This document shows, piece by piece, positions 1-7,155 of a stretch of 26,259 nt of DNA. The stretch's first letter is position 1; each line of letters starts with the position of its first letter. This DNA comes from Candidatus Moranbacteria bacterium CG_4_8_14_3_um_filter_41_13. GTDB lineage: Bacteria; Patescibacteriota; Minisyncoccia; Moranbacterales; UBA1568. Both the position numbers and the translations under genes were made by a program. The notes beneath the pieces were generated by a model, which saw only the letters and a program-made list of their open reading frames with translations, did not search any database and was not told the origin of the DNA. Location of the stretch: positions 1 to 26,259 of the forward strand of contig PFHN01000053.1 of NCBI GenBank assembly GCA_002782305.1. Direction: 5' to 3'.

Positions 1-110
1 GACTGATTCTTCACAACTATCGATGCCATCCCTGTGAAGGCACCAAAAGAGAGAAGAGCGATAGCCAAAGCTGTAGCTGTTCCCATCTTCTTTGTTTGTT
101 CTTTCTGCAT
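1..110 (-). CDS. N-terminus of an unidentified membrane or exported protein (runs off left edge)
   Basis: Only the first 36 codons are in the window. The start is the ATG at 110-108 on the minus strand. The residues begin MQKEQTKKMGTATALAIALL, giving a short lysine-rich N-terminus and then a hydrophobic stretch at about residues 11-30 (Ala/Leu/Ile/Phe). This fits a signal anchor or signal peptide. No catalytic motif is visible and I do not recognise the family. There is no clear Shine-Dalgarno. An extended -10 box lies about 130 nt upstream (239-247), just after the terminator of the neighbouring glycosyltransferase block, so this looks like the first gene of a separate transcript. The reading frame is open to the edge. 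Confidence 0.6.
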   Translation of the reverse strand, partial: MQKEQTKKMGTATALAIALLSFGAFTGMASIVVKNQ

Positions 111-190
111 ACTCTATTTTTTATCAAATTATTTATTTATCTTTTCCAAAGGCACATACCAGATATATACCCTTCATTTTTTAAGACGGG

Positions 191-220
191 TGAGAAAGTC
201 TTTTCTTACAAACTTTCTCA
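191..220. repeat. Inverted repeat (9-bp stem) in the leader of the left-edge gene
   Basis: TGAGAAAGT at 191-199 pairs perfectly with ACTTTCTCA at 212-220 around a 12-nt loop. There is no T-run beside it on either strand, so it is not an obvious terminator. It lies between the candidate promoter at 239-247 and the ATG at 110, and so would form in the 5' leader RNA. Its function is unknown. Confidence 0.55.
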
Positions 221-238
221 TTCTTCGTCCTTAAATAT

Positions 239-247
239 ATTATATCA
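239..247 (-). promoter_or_regulatory. Extended -10 promoter candidate for the left-edge gene
   Basis: The minus strand reads TGATATAAT, a perfect -10 hexamer (244-239) with the TG of an extended -10. The expected -35 position falls in a T-rich stretch and is a poor match, which is tolerable for extended -10 promoters. It lies immediately downstream of the terminator at 259-283, as expected for a new transcription unit. Confidence 0.45.
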
Positions 248-258
248 TACTCCAAAAC

Positions 259-283
259 AAAAAAAAGGTGGTTGTCAACCCCC
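259..283 (-). terminator. Intrinsic terminator of the glycosyltransferase block
   Basis: On the minus strand a G-rich arm followed by TT pairs with AACC-A-CC around a GAC loop (one bulged A). This is followed at once by eight T residues (266-259). It starts about 30 nt after the stop codon of the glycosyltransferase ending at 313. The TTGACA-like string inside it is part of the hairpin and not a -35 box. Confidence 0.7.
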
Positions 284-312
284 TCTTCCTCTCTTCATTA
301 TCCTTTTTGATA

Positions 313-1473
313 TCACTTCTTCTTCGGAGTATGAAAAAGTACCGAGGTACGTTTTATTGTTTCTTCCCATTTGAAATTCTTGGCACGCTCTAAACCATTC
401 TTCCGTAGTGTTCCGAGTAATTCTGTATCCGTCAGTGTTTGCTTCAATGCCTGCAAGATTTCATCTGGTCTATAGGGATCGATGAGAATGCCAGCATCCC
501 CCACTATCTCTGGAAGAGATGCAGAGTGAGAAACAATGACGGGCACACCACACGCCATCGCTTCAAGTGGCGGGAAACCAAATCCTTCGTAGAAAGAGGG
601 GTAGATAAAAATACTGGCAAGATTATACAGAGCTGATTTGTCTTCATCGGCTATGAAACCCGTTACAATGATTTTCTCTCTGTGTGGTGATGTGCGAATG
701 GCCTGGAAGGTTTCTCTATATTTCCACCCTCTCGTGCCAGCAATCACGAGGAAATATTTATCAAGTACTGGATGATGAAGGTCCATCAGAGCATTGAAAG
801 CAAAGATCAGAGCAGGAAGGTTCTTCCGTGGTTCAAATGTAGAAAGCGAAAGAATAAATTTGTACGGAAGATGATATTTCTTCTGTACTCGCACCAGGTT
901 CTCATCATTGCGATTGAGCACACAAAATTGTGTACCTATGCCACTATGAATGACCACGATTTTTTCTTTCGGAACACTGTAGTAGTCAATCAAATCATTT
1001 TTTGTCGATTCCGAGACCGCTATCACAGAGTCAGCAGAATGTACAAGTTGTTTGAAATGAATGAAAAAGTGCCATATGCGCCTTTTCCACGAAAACGTCT
1101 CAGGGAAAATTTCGAAGGACAGATCATGCACAGTAATGATAAGCTTCGTTTTCTTGGATACGGCAGAAAAGTTGATATTTGGGAGGAAGAAGACATCCAC
1201 GCCACCGATAAGTCTATCAAGTTTCGGAAAACGAAGGTACCAAAGTGATAAATTTAAAAGTTTATTCGGAATATGAAAAGTTCTCAGTGTCACATTAGGG
1301 TACTTCGTGGCCCAAGAGAAATCGGGCACAGATTTCTTCCATGCGTTGAAAAAAAGAATATAGGTGTCATTTGGTGACTGTTCAAAAAGACCCGTCAGGA
1401 GAGCAATGGTATATTCTTCTACGCCAGTTCGTTTTCCTTCTGCCAAACATCTTACATCAATTCCGATTCTCAT
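313..1473 (-). CDS. GT4-family glycosyltransferase (surface polysaccharide)
   Basis: This is a predicted cytoplasmic, retaining glycosyltransferase of the GT-B fold (GT4, glycosyl transferase group 1), about 386 residues, a normal length. It starts MRIGIDVRCLAEG, the usual first Rossmann strand followed by a glycine-bearing acceptor-side loop. The C-terminal nucleotide-sugar domain holds SLSTFEPRKNL and the E-x7-E motif in YEGFGFPPLEAMACGVPVI. I chose the ATG at 1473. An in-frame TTG at 1503 would add ten residues made from repeat-like intergenic sequence. The gene is last in the block trx-yjbQ-mltG-GT-wzz-GT and is followed by a terminator. The context points to capsule, O-antigen-like or S-layer glycan assembly. 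Donor and acceptor cannot be read from the sequence. Confidence 0.88.
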   Translation of the reverse strand: MRIGIDVRCLAEGKRTGVEEYTIALLTGLFEQSPNDTYILFFNAWKKSVPDFSWATKYPNVTLRTFHIPNKLLNLSLWYLRFPKLDRLIGGVDVFFLPNINFSAVSKKTKLIITVHDLSFEIFPETFSWKRRIWHFFIHFKQLVHSADSVIAVSESTKNDLIDYYSVPKEKIVVIHSGIGTQFCVLNRNDENLVRVQKKYHLPYKFILSLSTFEPRKNLPALIFAFNALMDLHHPVLDKYFLVIAGTRGWKYRETFQAIRTSPHREKIIVTGFIADEDKSALYNLASIFIYPSFYEGFGFPPLEAMACGVPVIVSHSASLPEIVGDAGILIDPYRPDEILQALKQTLTDTELLGTLRKNGLERAKNFKWEETIKRTSVLFHTPKKK

Positions 1474-1482
1474 ATAAACCAG

Positions 1483-1510
1483 TAAGCAATAAGCAATTAA
1501 CAATCAACCA
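1483..1510. repeat. Degenerate tandem heptamer array between two genes
   Basis: On the plus strand four consecutive 7-nt units are in register: TAAGCAA, TAAGCAA, TTAACAA, TCAACCA (1483, 1490, 1497, 1504). The array lies in the short gap between the Wzz-like gene and the downstream glycosyltransferase. A second array with the same 7-nt period lies on the other side of the Wzz-like gene at 2194-2235. Confidence 0.5.
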
Positions 1511-1547
1511 TCACTGCATTTTTATCTTTTTCCCCCACTGTTTTTTG

Positions 1548-2183
1548 TTATCTGTTGTCCGTTTTTTGCTGTGCATTGTCTGAAAAATAATGTTTCACCA
1601 ATGCCACCCAAAAACCAATAAATACTCCGAGTGTGAGTGAAAGAGCCAGGGCGAACGACAAAGAGACACGCACATCACGAATCACAGGATCACTCCCCAC
1701 AACAACGAACCAATTCTTTTCGCTATTCTCTTTATTGAGCTCACTCGCATGTGTATTGAGCTCATTGATGGTTGCTTGGGAAATTTTCTCGAGCATTTTC
1801 TCACTTGGATGACGATAGGTCACTTCTATCATCTGCGAAGAAAGTCGTTTCGCCCCAAAAACACTTTTGAGGGTACGCGCACTCATATGCTGAGTATCAA
1901 TACCTACTGTTCCATAAATATTTTCTACGATGCGTGGTGATCCGAGCCACCTGACGACTGTATCAGCGAAGCGTTCATCAGCCTGCAATCGATAGAAACT
2001 ATCATAGGTGTAATTTTCGGTATTTTGTACATTGGTACGACCGATATTAAGAAGAAGCACGGCTTCGAAATTCGTAGGCTGATTACTTTGCCATATTCCT
2101 GAAATGAGAACGAACAAAATGACAGTGGCCCAGAACCATTTTATCTGCTTTTTGAAGAGAGTAATATATTCTTTCAGTTCCAT
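1548..2183 (-). CDS. Wzz-like polysaccharide chain-length / co-polymerase protein
   Basis: This 211-residue protein has the Wzz (chain length determinant) layout. A short cytoplasmic N-terminus (MELKEYITLFKKQIKW) is followed by a first membrane segment at about residues 16-32, an extracytoplasmic region of about 135 residues and a second membrane segment at about 171-196. The tail is short and hydrophilic (DNAQQKTDNR). There is no Walker motif or tyrosine-rich tail, so no fused BY-kinase. In the family such proteins control the length of exported polysaccharide together with a Wzy polymerase or synthase, and neither is in the window. It sits between two GT4 glycosyltransferases. The last codons run into sequence with a loose 7-nt repeat pattern (1545-1579), so the C-terminal tail may be repeat-derived. 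The family assignment rests on topology and length, and the exact export route is unknown. Confidence 0.7.
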   Translation of the reverse strand: MELKEYITLFKKQIKWFWATVILFVLISGIWQSNQPTNFEAVLLLNIGRTNVQNTENYTYDSFYRLQADERFADTVVRWLGSPRIVENIYGTVGIDTQHMSARTLKSVFGAKRLSSQMIEVTYRHPSEKMLEKISQATINELNTHASELNKENSEKNWFVVVGSDPVIRDVRVSLSFALALSLTLGVFIGFWVALVKHYFSDNAQQKTDNR

Positions 2184-2193
2184 ATTTGAGGAT

Positions 2194-2235
2194 GATAATT
2201 GATAAGCAGAAAAGGATAATTGATAATTGATGAGA
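2194..2235. repeat. Tandem heptamer array upstream of the Wzz-like gene
   Basis: Six 7-nt units are in perfect register on the plus strand: GATAATT, GATAAGC, AGAAAAG, GATAATT, GATAATT, GATGAGA (starts 2194, 2201, 2208, 2215, 2222, 2229). The array fills most of the gap between the glycosyltransferase stop at 2250 and the Wzz-like start at 2183. No T-run or promoter is apparent within it. Confidence 0.6.
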
Positions 2236-2249
2236 AATATCTACATCTG

Positions 2250-3353
2250 TTATCTCTTCTTCAGGTGTTCAGCGAGGGCATTCTCTACATAGTCTTTTAT
2301 TGTAGCCTTAAATCGTTCTTTGTCAAAAGGAAGCGACTTCTCACGTATATAAGCAGGATCATAATCCTCATCACGAAATCTCCCCACGGCCGACACAATC
2401 GCCTCCGGAGTTTGTTCATCGAAGAACACACCCATTTTCCCTTCTTCTAAATGCTCCACAATATCCCCTGCTCTATAAGCAATAAGAGGACGCCCAGATG
2501 CCATCGCCTCGATAGCTACGATACCAAAATCTTCTTCTTGTGGAAAGACGAATCCGCGACACTTCGCATAATATTTTGGCAAATCTTCTTCAGGTACACG
2601 ACCAAGAAATTCAATCGTTGGACCCGCCATTCTCTTCAGTCGTTCCATCTCTGGTCCACGACCGATAATTTTGAGTGGGAGCTTCAAACGATTGAATGCT
2701 TCAATCGCGATGTCGTGCCTTTTGTATGCGATGAGACGACCAACAATCAGGAAATAATCTTCTTTTTCTTCTGCAAGAAAAAAACGATCGACATTGACAG
2801 GTGGATGAATCACGAGTGAATCGTGTCCATAGTATTTCTTAATACGCTTGGCAACAAATTGTGAGTTTGTGAGAAAACGATCAATACGATCAGCACTCGC
2901 TTTGTCCCACAGCCGTATCGGGCTCATAAAAAATGGCACTAATCTCTTTATGAATGATGGAAATCCAAAATCCTGCGTATATTTCTGACAATCATCCCAC
3001 GCGTATCGCATCGGGGTGTGCATATAGCAAATATGCAGTGTTTCAGGACGAGTGATGATACCTTTGGCATAACTCGAAGAATCCGACAATACAATATCGT
3101 ATTTCGTAAAATCAAACTCTTCGATCGCTAGTGGCATCAGCGGAGGGAAGAAACGATGACGCTTCCGTGAAAAAGGAAGATTTTGGAGAAATGATGTGTA
3201 GATACGCTTATCTTCGAACACGCCATGCATCGCATCCTTGTCATAAATAAGGGTATAAATCGGTGCATACGGAAAAAGCTCGGTGAAAGCCTCGAGCACA
3301 CGCTCCGCTCCTCCATACTGCACCAGATAATCATGTACTAATGCTATTTTCAT
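2250..3353 (-). CDS. GT4-family glycosyltransferase
   Basis: This is a 367-residue GT-B enzyme. The N-terminus MKIALVHDYLVQYGGAERVL is the classic GT4 opening, with the GGAERV loop contacting the acceptor side. The second domain has FLIVGRLIAYKRHD and RGPEMERLKRMAG, and the E-x7-E pair in EEDFGIVAIEAMASGRPLIAY, which contacts the nucleotide sugar. Its GGAERV opening is closer to mannosyltransferase-type GT4 enzymes than that of the neighbour at 313-1473, so the two probably make different linkages. It lies 34 nt downstream of mltG on the same strand. It is cytoplasmic, probably working at the membrane on a lipid-linked glycan. Donor sugar cannot be assigned. Confidence 0.88.
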   Translation of the reverse strand: MKIALVHDYLVQYGGAERVLEAFTELFPYAPIYTLIYDKDAMHGVFEDKRIYTSFLQNLPFSRKRHRFFPPLMPLAIEEFDFTKYDIVLSDSSSYAKGIITRPETLHICYMHTPMRYAWDDCQKYTQDFGFPSFIKRLVPFFMSPIRLWDKASADRIDRFLTNSQFVAKRIKKYYGHDSLVIHPPVNVDRFFLAEEKEDYFLIVGRLIAYKRHDIAIEAFNRLKLPLKIIGRGPEMERLKRMAGPTIEFLGRVPEEDLPKYYAKCRGFVFPQEEDFGIVAIEAMASGRPLIAYRAGDIVEHLEEGKMGVFFDEQTPEAIVSAVGRFRDEDYDPAYIREKSLPFDKERFKATIKDYVENALAEHLKKR

Positions 3354-3387
3354 TCTTTCAAAACCAACACCGTTTATTTCCTTCTTT

Positions 3388-4401
3388 TTACAATCCGTGC
3401 AGATTTTTGTTTTTCACATGTTCCTCAAAAGTAACTGAGAAAATAGTTTCTCCTGTTTTTGGATCACTTAAGAAATACATATACGGATTCTTCTCAGGAG
3501 CTAGCACTGCTTGCAAGGAAATGAGTCCTGGGTTACCAATAGGTCCAGGTGGTAAACCGGTATTGATATACGTATTATAGAGCGATGGAGTTCGTGTTTC
3601 TTCAAAAGAATGTTGTATCTTATCTACTCCGAGTATGTACTGAACGGTCGCATCGCTCTGAAGTGCCTGACCGCTCGCAATCCTTCGCAAGAAAAGATCG
3701 GCGACTTTCCTTCGATCTTCAGAAGATTTGACTTCATTCTCGACAATACTGGCCAGCGTCACTATTTCGTACAAAGAACGTTTTTGCTCTATCATTTGTA
3801 CACGTAGTGTGGTATCGAATTTCTTACCAAAATTGGCAAGCATCTTCTCAATAATCATCTCGGCTGAAGCATTTTCATCAAAGAGATACGTATCAGGAAA
3901 AAGAAAACCTTCGAGAGTGATGCTCTCTGGCATACCAGCGAAGAAATCATACTTTTGTTTCCATTCTGGTTTTGGCTTCTGTACAAGCATAAGGAAACCT
4001 TCCCCAGGAAGATTGTTCGCGGTCAATCGTGAGGCCATCTTCTTACTGCTCCAACCTTCTGGAAAGGTAATTTTTATATCACGGGACACGACTTCGCCTG
4101 TAATGATGATATGAGTAATTTCTGCGATAGTCAGTGTGCCGTCGAGGTTATATATCCCAGCCACGAGAGCGTGTGTCTTGCCAATACGCACGATATACCA
4201 TAAGAAAGGAATACGCGAAAAAATTAGCCCAGATGATTCCAATCTGGCGGATAAATCGATAACATTTTCTCCTTGAAGTACTTCGAAACGTTGCTTGTCT
4301 GTACGTATACCATGAGAATGTGTCTCAGTATACGAAAGAACAAAAAAAGAAACGAGCGTCATCACCGAAAAACCAAGTGCAATGAGAAGGAAGGTACGCA
4401 T
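3388..4401 (-). CDS. mltG: MltG/YceG endolytic murein transglycosylase
   Basis: MltG cleaves nascent glycan strands in peptidoglycan and is thought to set strand length by releasing them from the synthases. The 337-residue protein has an N-terminal membrane anchor (about residues 4-24). A LysM-like segment follows at about 38-105, then the YceG catalytic domain. Diagnostic motifs are LEGFLFPDTY (163-172), LASIVENEV with the predicted catalytic glutamate at E221, LQSDATVQYILG, and NTYINTGLPPGPIGNPG near the C-terminus. Length and motif order match full-length MltG. The yjbQ-like gene ends 4 nt upstream of its start. Its presence shows that the organism builds peptidoglycan. The neighbouring glycosyltransferases suggest one envelope-assembly transcript. 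Confidence 0.93.
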   Translation of the reverse strand: MRTFLLIALGFSVMTLVSFFVLSYTETHSHGIRTDKQRFEVLQGENVIDLSARLESSGLIFSRIPFLWYIVRIGKTHALVAGIYNLDGTLTIAEITHIIITGEVVSRDIKITFPEGWSSKKMASRLTANNLPGEGFLMLVQKPKPEWKQKYDFFAGMPESITLEGFLFPDTYLFDENASAEMIIEKMLANFGKKFDTTLRVQMIEQKRSLYEIVTLASIVENEVKSSEDRRKVADLFLRRIASGQALQSDATVQYILGVDKIQHSFEETRTPSLYNTYINTGLPPGPIGNPGLISLQAVLAPEKNPYMYFLSDPKTGETIFSVTFEEHVKNKNLHGL

Positions 4402-4405
4402 CGTA

Positions 4406-4846
4406 TTAGAGTCCGATTACTTGAATGAAAATATCTCGTTTCCGTGAACCATCAAACTCAACAGCAAAAATACTCTGATGTTCTGTGAGAAGCAATTTTC
4501 CTTTCTCCACAGGGATGGTCTCACTATTACCAAGAAGAATAGATTTGCAATGTGAGTGACCATTGCTCCGACCATCTGATCCAGATTCACGACGAAGTTC
4601 GAATAGATCATGCGAGTAGTGATCATCAACTGGTACAAGCTTGTACATAATACGCATAAAATCTTGGACGAGCATTGGTTCGTTGTGATTGATTGCGATA
4701 CCCATTGTCGTATGAGGAACGTAAACCAACACCTGACCCTCTCTCACGCCAGAATGGTCGACAATTTCTTGTACCTTATCGGTGATGTCCATAAACTCGA
4801 TCTGCGTTTTACTTTCGAGATCGATTTTTTCTTTATGAATTCTCAT
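4406..4846 (-). CDS. YjbQ/UPF0047-family protein
   Basis: This is a compact single-domain protein of about 146 residues of the YjbQ (UPF0047) family. Family signatures are present: VPHTTMGIAINHNEP, the central NGHSHCKSILLGNSETIPV with conserved histidines, and a C-terminal VEFDGSRKRDIFIQVIG. Members form trimers with a putative metal site. Some are reported to have weak thiamine-phosphate synthase activity, but the physiological role is unsettled. I prefer the ATG at 4846 (MRIHKEKIDLESK). An in-frame TTG at 4870 would add eight residues and leave only 3 nt after the thioredoxin stop. There is no strong Shine-Dalgarno at either start. It is likely co-transcribed with the thioredoxin gene upstream. 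Confidence 0.85.
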   Translation of the reverse strand: MRIHKEKIDLESKTQIEFMDITDKVQEIVDHSGVREGQVLVYVPHTTMGIAINHNEPMLVQDFMRIMYKLVPVDDHYSHDLFELRRESGSDGRSNGHSHCKSILLGNSETIPVEKGKLLLTEHQSIFAVEFDGSRKRDIFIQVIGL

Positions 4847-4873
4847 TATTTTTTGTTTTAATATTTCCAAAGA

Positions 4874-5185
4874 CTATAAACTCGCAAGTTCTGCTTTCAA
4901 TTTGTCTTTTGCTTGGGCGCCTACGAATTCTTTCACCACTTTTCCGTCTTTGAAGACCTTGAGTGTAGGGATAGACATGATACCGTATGCACTCGCAGTA
5001 TCTGCATTGTCATCGACATTGAGTTTGCCAATTTTTGCATTCGTCACTTCGCCAGCCAATTCTTCGATAACGGGTCCCATCAGTTGGCATGGTCCACACC
5101 ATGGTGCCCAGAAATCGACGAGCACTGGTTTATCACTCTTGAGTACTTCTGCTTCGAAATTTGCATCGGTAAATTCCATTGCCAT
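4874..5185 (-). CDS. trxA: Thioredoxin
   Basis: A 103-residue thioredoxin of standard length with no signal peptide, so cytoplasmic. The redox motif WCGPC is at residues 29-33 (C30, C33), preceded by VLVDFWAP. The cis-proline loop appears as SIPTLKVF and the C-terminus is the usual amphipathic helix. It would reduce protein disulfides using thioredoxin reductase, which is not in this window. It is the first gene of the block running toward mltG and the glycosyltransferases, with a good promoter (5250-5278) about 65 nt upstream. The start MAMEFTDANF has two near-equivalent ATGs (residues 1 and 3); neither has a clear Shine-Dalgarno. Confidence 0.96.
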   Translation of the reverse strand: MAMEFTDANFEAEVLKSDKPVLVDFWAPWCGPCQLMGPVIEELAGEVTNAKIGKLNVDDNADTASAYGIMSIPTLKVFKDGKVVKEFVGAQAKDKLKAELASL

Positions 5186-5249
5186 AATTTTGTGTATTTC
5201 TGAACTATTGTCACGATAGACAGAAAATATAAATAATATTTACATTTAC

Positions 5250-5278
5250 AGTATACTCTTCAAAGCGTAATTCTGCAA
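5250..5278 (-). promoter_or_regulatory. Promoter for thioredoxin and the envelope block
   Basis: The minus strand shows TTGCAG (5278-5273), a 17-nt spacer and TATACT (5255-5250). Both boxes are close to the sigma-70-type consensus with ideal spacing. It lies just after the lepA stop codon and points at the thioredoxin gene, giving a leader of roughly 55-60 nt. Confidence 0.6.
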
Positions 5279-5284
5279 AACGAT

Positions 5285-7102
5285 CTATTTCTTGAGCACG
5301 GCGAGAAACGCGCTACTCGGAATGGATACTTTGCCGATGTCACGCATCTTTTTCTTCCCCTTCTTCTGCTTTTCGAGAAGTTTCTTCTTGCGTGAGAAGT
5401 CCCCACCATAAAGTCCTCCAGTCACATCCTTTCGAAAAGCTGCAATCGTCTCACGAGCAATGACTTTCCCTCCGATAGCCGCTTGGATAGCGACAGCGAA
5501 GTTCTGCTTCGGAATAACTTCTTTGAGTTTCTCTACGACACGCTTCCCTTCTCCATACGCATCACGACGAGGGATCATACGAGCAAAAGCCTCGACACAT
5601 TCATTTGCTACGAGTATATCAAGTTTCACCACATCACTCGCGCGGTATTCGATCGGCTCATAATTCATCGAAGCATACCCCGAAGAAGCACTCTTGAGTT
5701 CATCATGAAAACTCACAATCACGTCCATAAGTGGCGCTTCGAAAGAAAGTAGGACTCGTTCTTCATCGATGTATTCGGTATTTTTATACTCTGCACGAAT
5801 GGATTGTGTCAGAGTAATGACGTTACCGAGATATTCGCTCGGTGTCACGATAGAGAGAGCAACATACGGTTCGTAAATCTTCTCAATGCTCGCTGGATCA
5901 GGGAGGTTAGTAGGGGAATAGAGAGGAAGACGTTTTTCGACGCCCTGGAGTTTTATTTCATACACAACTGATGGTGTGGTAATTGTTGGACTGAGCTCGA
6001 ATTCTCTATCGAGTCTCGCCTGAATAATTTCGAGGTGCAAAAGTCCAAGAAATCCACAACGAAATCCTCGACCAAGAGCCTGATTGCTTTCCGGTTCAAA
6101 CGTAAAGGCAGCATCGTTTAGTTTCAACTTATCTAAAGCATCACGCATCAGCGTATAATCATCTCCATCCACAGGATAAAAACTTGCATACACCGCTGGC
6201 TTGATTTCTTTGTATCCAGGAAGTCTCTCGACGAACACTTTCTCTTTGTCTCTAAGCCTCCATGTAACTGTATCTCCGACACGGCAGTGCCCCACTTCTT
6301 TCAGTCCGGTCGCGATGTATCCGATGTCTCCTGCACGCAGAATATCTGTCGGGACGAGATTTGGATGAAACAGTCCTACTTCGACCGTCACACCTTCTTT
6401 TTCTGTACCAAGCATATGAAGCATATCATCACGCTTGACCGTCCCATCGACAACCTTCACATACGCAACGACGCCTTTGTATGTATTGTATACAGAGTCG
6501 AAGATGAGAGCACGAAGAGGTTTGGATTCATCACCACTCGGAGCGGGCACCACACGAATAACCTGTTCCAAGACTTCCTTCACACCTCTACCCGTCTTTC
6601 CTGAAGCGAGAAGTATTTCTTCTTCTTTGCATCCAAGAATGTGAATAATTTCTTTCTTGGTTTTCTCTACTTCAGCATTCGGTAAGTCAATTTTGTTAAT
6701 CACAGGAATAATTTCGAGTCCCTGATCGATAGCGAGATACAAGTTCGCTAGTGTTTGCGCTTGTACACCTTTGGTCGCATCGACGAGCAGTACCGCTCCT
6801 TCGACCGCAGCGAGTGAGCGAGAGACTTCATAGTGAAAATCCACATGACCAGGAGTATCAATCAGATTGAGCATATATTCTACCCCCTCATAATCATAAT
6901 GCATCTGTACTGGCTGAAGTTTGATTGTGATACCGCGTTCTCGTTCGAGATCCATCTGATCAAGAAGTTGTTCCTTCATCTTTCGCATTTCCACCGTTTT
7001 TGTAAGTTCCAAAAGACGATCCGCGAGAGTCGATTTCCCGTGATCTATGTGTGCAATAATACAGAAATTGCGAATATTTTTTTGTCGGTCTTGTCCATTC
7101 AT
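5285..7102 (-). CDS. lepA: Elongation factor 4 (LepA GTPase)
   Basis: LepA/EF4 is a ribosome-binding GTPase linked to back-translocation, ribosome assembly and translation under ionic stress. This 605-residue protein has the full set of G motifs: AHIDHGKS (17-24), RGITI (56-60), DTPGH (82-86) and NKID (136-139). Beta-barrel, G'' and EF-G domain V-like regions follow, then the LepA-specific C-terminal domain ending in a basic stretch (SRKKKLLEKQKKGKKK) and VSIPSSAFLAVLKK. Length matches the family. The ATG at 7102 is preceded by AGGA only one to two nt away, too close for a standard Shine-Dalgarno. The glycosyltransferase upstream ends about 50 nt before it, so read-through transcription is likely. 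Confidence 0.97.
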   Translation of the reverse strand: MNGQDRQKNIRNFCIIAHIDHGKSTLADRLLELTKTVEMRKMKEQLLDQMDLERERGITIKLQPVQMHYDYEGVEYMLNLIDTPGHVDFHYEVSRSLAAVEGAVLLVDATKGVQAQTLANLYLAIDQGLEIIPVINKIDLPNAEVEKTKKEIIHILGCKEEEILLASGKTGRGVKEVLEQVIRVVPAPSGDESKPLRALIFDSVYNTYKGVVAYVKVVDGTVKRDDMLHMLGTEKEGVTVEVGLFHPNLVPTDILRAGDIGYIATGLKEVGHCRVGDTVTWRLRDKEKVFVERLPGYKEIKPAVYASFYPVDGDDYTLMRDALDKLKLNDAAFTFEPESNQALGRGFRCGFLGLLHLEIIQARLDREFELSPTITTPSVVYEIKLQGVEKRLPLYSPTNLPDPASIEKIYEPYVALSIVTPSEYLGNVITLTQSIRAEYKNTEYIDEERVLLSFEAPLMDVIVSFHDELKSASSGYASMNYEPIEYRASDVVKLDILVANECVEAFARMIPRRDAYGEGKRVVEKLKEVIPKQNFAVAIQAAIGGKVIARETIAAFRKDVTGGLYGGDFSRKKKLLEKQKKGKKKMRDIGKVSIPSSAFLAVLKK

Positions 7103-7135
7103 TTCCTAAGAATAAAGCAAAAACGCCCGAAAAGC

Positions 7136-7155
7136 AAGGAGGTAACTTTCTCCTT
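7136..7155. repeat. Inverted repeat at the glycosyltransferase/lepA junction
   Basis: AAGGAG (7136-7141) and CTCCTT (7150-7155) form a perfect 6-bp stem with an 8-nt loop, overlapping the stop codon of the glycosyltransferase. On the minus strand only a four-T run follows, so it would be a weak or partial terminator at best. It could attenuate transcription into lepA. Confidence 0.4.

Noticed and set aside
272..282. TTGACA-like string as a -35 box for the left-edge gene
   Set aside because: It is 28 nt from the TATAAT and is part of the terminator hairpin.
313..315. Alternative genetic code (TGA recoding as in Gracilibacteria/Absconditabacteria)
   Set aside because: TGA ends the glycosyltransferase here at a sensible length, and no conserved domain needs TGA read-through.
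1474..1503. Ten-residue N-terminal extension of the glycosyltransferase from a TTG
   Set aside because: It is encoded by the heptamer repeat tract. The ATG at 1473 gives the canonical GT4 N-terminus.
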